Position numbers and translations under genes: made by a program
NCBI RefSeq assembly: GCF_002953715.1
Contig: NZ_CP025012.1
Span: forward strand, 4,823,001 to 4,887,000
From: Rhizobium leguminosarum
Lineage (GTDB): Bacteria > Pseudomonadota > Alphaproteobacteria > Rhizobiales > Rhizobiaceae
Reading direction: 5' to 3'
DNA: 64,000 bases
Notes under the pieces: model-generated
Databases searched by the model: none
Told to the model about the DNA's origin: nothing
Seen by the model: the letters and a program-made list of their open reading frames with translations, nothing else
Part shown: positions 60,857-64,000 of the stretch, piece by piece
Layout: each line of letters starts with the position of its first letter
Numbering within the stretch: position 1 is the first letter of the stretch

Positions 60857-60928
60857 TTAGAGCGAGGGCTGCCTCGCCTTCATCACCTCTTCCATGCCCG
60901 TTACGAGGTCCGAAATCTCATTAGACAT
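60857..60928 (-). CDS. Candidate 23-residue peptide with very strong SD
   Basis: The ORF MSNEISDLVTGMEEVMKARQ plus three residues ends with TAA. Upstream of the ATG, GAAAGGAAGGTGATCC is complementary to nearly the whole 3' end of 16S rRNA with one extra base, seven bases from the start. A promoter (60966-60993) precedes it and an intrinsic terminator follows. The predicted peptide is acidic/amphipathic with no signal. I do not recognise it; it could be a real small protein or the coding part of a dual-function RNA. Confidence 0.5.
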   Translation of the reverse strand: MSNEISDLVTGMEEVMKARQPSL

Positions 60929-60965
60929 TGGATCACCTTCCTTTCGTTCTGTTGCTGATGGCTTA

Positions 60966-60993
60966 AAAGTAGGCCGATTCTTCGCAGATGCAA
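60966..60993 (-). promoter_or_regulatory. Candidate promoter of the small transcription unit
   Basis: Minus strand TTGCAT (60993-60988), a 16-base spacer and TACTTT (60971-60966). The expected start near 60959 gives a leader of about 30 bases before the 23-codon ORF and a transcript of about 190 bases. Confidence 0.4.
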
Positions 60994-61006
60994 GAGAGAA
61001 ATGCGT

Positions 61007-61918
61007 TCAGTGCGCAGCTTTGATGAAGGTGCCGTTCTGCAGTTCGCGCATCGCCTGCATGATTTCCTCGCGCGAATTCATCACGATCGGGCCGTGCCAG
61101 GCAACCGGCTCCTCGATCGGCTTGCCGGAGACAAGCAGGAAACGGATGCCCTGGTCGCCTGCCTGCACCGTCACCTCGTCGCCGCTGTCGAAGACCACGA
61201 GCGTGCGGTTGCCGGACATGTCGCGGATATTCAATTCCTCGCCGTCGACTTCCTTCTCGACGCGCACGCCGAAGGGTTTCGATGCATCGCGGAAGGTGCC
61301 GGAGCCGGCGAAGATATAGGCGAAGGCATTGCGGTAGGTATCGACCGGCAGGCGCTTCTTCCGGCCGGGCGGCACCGAAACGTCGAGATAGATCGGCTCG
61401 GCGGCGACGCCATCGACCGGACCGGCCTTGCCCCAGAAATCGCCGCAGATCACCCGCACCGCCGTGCCGTCATCATCGACGACGACAGGAATATCGGTGG
61501 ATTTGACGTCCTGGTAGCGCGGCGCCGTCATCTTCAGCGAGGAGGGCAAGTTCGCCCAGAGCTGGAAGCCGTGCATACGGCCGGCAAAATCGCCCTTCGG
61601 CATTTCTTGGTGCATGATGCCGCTGCCGGCTGTCATCCACTGGATGTCGCCGGCGCCGAGCAGGCCGCTATTGCCCAAGCTGTCGCCGTGCTCGACGGTG
61701 CCGGCGAGCACATAGGTGATCGTCTCGATGCCGCGATGCGGATGCCAGGGAAAACCGCGGATATATTCCGCCGGATTGTCGTTGCGGAAATCATCCATCA
61801 TCAGGAAGGGATCGGTCATCGCGGGATCGCCGAAGCCGAAGACGCGGTGCAGCTTGACGCCGGCGCCTTCCATGGTCGGTGTGGCAGTACTTTCATGCTT
61901 GACGGGGCGGATCGACAT
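61007..61918 (-). CDS. Pirin family protein
   Basis: A 303-residue two-cupin pirin. N-terminal cupin with the metal-binding motif PWHPHRGIETITYVLAGTVEHGDS and HQEMP; C-terminal cupin is degenerate as usual. Bacterial pirins include quercetin dioxygenases and regulators; function here is open. Starts at ATG 61918 with GAGGAC upstream. Confidence 0.92.
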   Translation of the reverse strand: MSIRPVKHESTATPTMEGAGVKLHRVFGFGDPAMTDPFLMMDDFRNDNPAEYIRGFPWHPHRGIETITYVLAGTVEHGDSLGNSGLLGAGDIQWMTAGSGIMHQEMPKGDFAGRMHGFQLWANLPSSLKMTAPRYQDVKSTDIPVVVDDDGTAVRVICGDFWGKAGPVDGVAAEPIYLDVSVPPGRKKRLPVDTYRNAFAYIFAGSGTFRDASKPFGVRVEKEVDGEELNIRDMSGNRTLVVFDSGDEVTVQAGDQGIRFLLVSGKPIEEPVAWHGPIVMNSREEIMQAMRELQNGTFIKAAH

Positions 61919-62140
61919 GGCGTCCTCCTAGAGGTTCAACTTGGCGGCGACTATAGCCGCCCGGCTGCCGGGCGCGAAGTCTGCGGGGCAGACAACGCAG
62001 TGTTCACAAAAGAACACAGCGTTTCGCCGAATTTGAAGAGGTCGGGCGTCAAGAAATCGTCATGTTTCACTTGCAAACCGGCCGGGCGTTAAGCTGTTAT
62101 TAGCGACGACATTCGACAATTCAGTTGCGTTTCAGCATTT

Positions 62141-62157
62141 CCCGCCGATACGGCGGG
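62141..62157 (+). promoter_or_regulatory. Leader hairpin before class II amidotransferase gene
   Basis: CCCGCCG-ATA-CGGCGGG is a perfect 7-bp stem with a three-base loop, ending 17 bases before the ATG and next to the GGGAG ribosome-binding site. Could affect translation initiation. The rest of the 256-bp leader shows nothing I can name. Confidence 0.35.
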
Positions 62158-62174
62158 TTCGGGAGCAAAGAGCC

Positions 62175-62987
62175 ATGTGTCGCTGGGCAGCCTATCGCGG
62201 AGACCCCCTCTATCTCGAGGAGTTGGTATCCTCGCCCGCCCACTCCCTGATCGAGCAGTCCCATTGTGCCACCCGCGCCAAGACGGCGACGAATGGCGAT
62301 GGCTTTGGCATAGCCTGGTATGGCGACAGGCCTGAGCCCGGCCGTTACCGCGATATCCTGCCCGCATGGTCGGATTGCAATCTGAAGAGCCTGGCACGGC
62401 AGATCCGTTCGCCGCTCTTCCTCGCCCATGTCCGCGCTGCGACCGGCGGCGGCACGCGCCGCGACAACTGCCACCCCTTCACCCATGGCATCTGGTCCTT
62501 CATGCACAATGGCCAGATCGCAGGCTTCGAGCGCCTGCGCCGGCCGATGGAGGCGATGCTCGACGACGACTTGTTCAATGCCCGCGGTGGCACCACCGAT
62601 TCCGAATTGATGTTCCTGCTGGCGCTGCAGTTCGGCCTGCGCGAAGCGCCGATCGCCGCGATGGCGGAAATGATCGGTTTCATCGAGGACCTGGCGGAAA
62701 ACACCATCGGCTCGGTGCTGCTGCGCTTTACCGCTGCCTTCTCCGACGGCAAGGCGCTTTATGCCATCCGCTATGCGACTGATCGCAAGGCGCCGACTCT
62801 TTATGCCTCGCCGGTCGGCAAGGGCTATTGTCTTGTGTCGGAGCCGCTGAACGACGATGGCGATGCCTGGGCCGAGATCCCGAACGGCAGCGCCGTCACG
62901 GTCGGCGAAGGAGGAATCGACGTCACGGATTTTCGACCGGGCAAACGGGCGGCCGTCAAATCGCAGCGCGTCGTCGTTCCAGCCTGA
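62175..62987 (+). CDS. Class II glutamine amidotransferase (YafJ-like)
   Basis: A 270-residue N-terminal-nucleophile hydrolase domain: MCRWAAYRG gives Cys2 as the nucleophile after Met removal. NGDGFGIAWYG, LAHVRAATGG and HPFTHGIWSFMHNGQI are the glutamine-pocket motifs. No synthase domain is attached, so the acceptor is unknown. Convergent with coaBC, ten bases apart. Confidence 0.9.
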   Translation: MCRWAAYRGDPLYLEELVSSPAHSLIEQSHCATRAKTATNGDGFGIAWYGDRPEPGRYRDILPAWSDCNLKSLARQIRSPLFLAHVRAATGGGTRRDNCHPFTHGIWSFMHNGQIAGFERLRRPMEAMLDDDLFNARGGTTDSELMFLLALQFGLREAPIAAMAEMIGFIEDLAENTIGSVLLRFTAAFSDGKALYAIRYATDRKAPTLYASPVGKGYCLVSEPLNDDGDAWAEIPNGSAVTVGEGGIDVTDFRPGKRAAVKSQRVVVPA

Positions 62988-62997
62988 TCCCTCGGCG

Positions 62998-64000
62998 TTA
63001 ACTGAACTGCTTGGCGATCAGCGCCGCGAGTCGTTCGGCAACCTCTTCCTTCGCCAGGTCAGGCCATTGCTCGACCCCGTCGCGGCGAATGAGTTTGACG
63101 CTGTTGCGGCTGCCGCCCATGATGCCGGTCGCGGGAGAAACGTCATTGGCGACGATCATGTCGGCGCCCTTCCTCTCGAGTTTCGCCTTCGCATTGATTT
63201 CGACGTCCTGCGTCTCGGCGGCAAAGCCGATCACCAGTTTCGGCCGCATCGTATGATGGCCGACGGTTTTCAGGATGTCCGGATTCTCGGTCAGCGCCAG
63301 CGTTGGAATGGATTCGCCGGGATGTTTCTTCAGCTTCTGGTCGGCGGCCGAGGCGACGCGCCAGTCCGCCACCGCTGCCACCATCACCGCGATGTCGGCC
63401 GGCAGCGCCGCAAGCACGGCATCACGCATTTCCTCAGCCCGTTCGACATGCACGACGGTCACGCCGACGGGGTCGGCGATCGCCACCGGCCCCGATACGA
63501 GCGTCACATCAGCCCCGAGCTTTGCAAGGGCTGCGGCGATCGCATGCCCCTGCCGGCCGGAGGAGCGGTTGGCGATATAGCGCACCGGATCGATCGGTTC
63601 GTGCGTCGGTCCTGACGTGACGATCGCCTTGCGACCCTTCAGCGGCTTTTCTCCATCGTCGAGCATGGTTTCGGCCGCAGCGACGATCTCCAGCGGTTCC
63701 GCCATCCGGCCAAGCCCGGCCTCCCGGCTCTCTGCCATCTCACCGGCCATCGGCCCGATGAAGCGGATGCCGTCGGCTCTGAGCATCGCCGCATTCCGCC
63801 GCGTCGCCGGGTGCGCCCACATGGCGGGGTTCATCGCTGGTGCGGCCAGCACCGGCCTGTTCGTCGCCAGAAGCACGGTCGAAGCGAGATCGTCGGCAAG
63901 CCCGTTCGCCATCTTCGCCATCAGATCGGCGGTGGCAGGGGCGATCAGCACGAGGTCGCAGTCGCGCGCCAGGCGGATATGGCCGATATCCTGTTCGTCC
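62998..64000 (-). CDS. coaBC: Bifunctional phosphopantothenoylcysteine decarboxylase/phosphopantothenate--cysteine ligase (5' end outside window)
   Basis: Coenzyme A synthesis enzyme. The visible 333 codons cover the C-terminal part of the CoaC flavoprotein domain (LVLIAPATADLMAKMANGLADDLAST, APAMNPAMW, seen in parts) and the full CoaB ligase domain (TSGPTHEPIDPVRYIANRSSGRQG; ANDVS near the end). The N-terminus lies beyond the right edge. Confidence 0.95.
   Translation of the reverse strand, partial: DEQDIGHIRLARDCDLVLIAPATADLMAKMANGLADDLASTVLLATNRPVLAAPAMNPAMWAHPATRRNAAMLRADGIRFIGPMAGEMAESREAGLGRMAEPLEIVAAAETMLDDGEKPLKGRKAIVTSGPTHEPIDPVRYIANRSSGRQGHAIAAALAKLGADVTLVSGPVAIADPVGVTVVHVERAEEMRDAVLAALPADIAVMVAAVADWRVASAADQKLKKHPGESIPTLALTENPDILKTVGHHTMRPKLVIGFAAETQDVEINAKAKLERKGADMIVANDVSPATGIMGGSRNSVKLIRRDGVEQWPDLAKEEVAERLAALIAKQFS

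Overview
The window is a GC-rich, tightly packed stretch of an alphaproteobacterial chromosome. It most likely comes from a Rhizobium of the R. etli / R. leguminosarum type. Pointers to this are a PmtA-type phosphatidylcholine methyltransferase, an Atu4866-type secreted protein, an Irr-type iron box, a GAAC-N7-GAAC LexA-type box, and five copies of a rhizobial-looking intergenic palindrome. Genus is an inference from protein resemblance; no database was consulted. No rRNA, tRNA, CRISPR array, insertion sequence or prophage was recognised.

Region by region. 1-3100: the edge of an aspartoacylase-like gene, a 2'-5' RNA ligase-like gene and ogt around a possible SOS box, an SDR oxidoreductase and a secreted Atu4866-type protein. 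3200-12840: an accessory block rich in regulators (three LysR, two AraC) with small enzyme genes beside them (RibD/DHFR-like, SDR, F420-reductase-like, GNAT, YbhB-like) and a decayed DHFR-like gene. 13080-17160: guaA, a thioesterase/nucleosidase pair and a DUF2252 gene. 17200-22360: a four-gene iron-linked export operon (imelysin, di-haem DUF1111 protein, second imelysin, Tat-exported DUF1513 protein) behind a candidate Irr box. 22470-34610: housekeeping genes (rsmB, rlpA-like, queG, uppP, pmtA, pyrF, dnaN).

34870-36770: rsmI, yraN and a cupin gene. 36790-41840: a LacI regulator divergent from a three-gene CUT2-type sugar ABC transporter, with two identical operators 115 bp apart. 41980-53800: gshB, yifB, a DUF4037 gene, two GNAT genes, cysK, a LysE exporter, dps, an EamA exporter facing an Lrp regulator, dut and prfC. 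53800-64000: regulator/target pairs (LysR-GST, Lrp-RidA, GntR-MFS), a serine carboxypeptidase, pirin, a class II amidotransferase and the 3' part of coaBC.

The most unusual items are a 43-bp perfect palindrome over the start of the GntR gene, and next to it a compact transcription unit (promoter, very strong Shine-Dalgarno, 23-codon ORF, two hairpins, terminator) between that gene and pirin. Others are the dispersed palindromic repeats, a second imelysin that has lost the GxHxxE histidine, and a phosphatase-like protein without the RHG arginine in the pmtA-pyrF operon.
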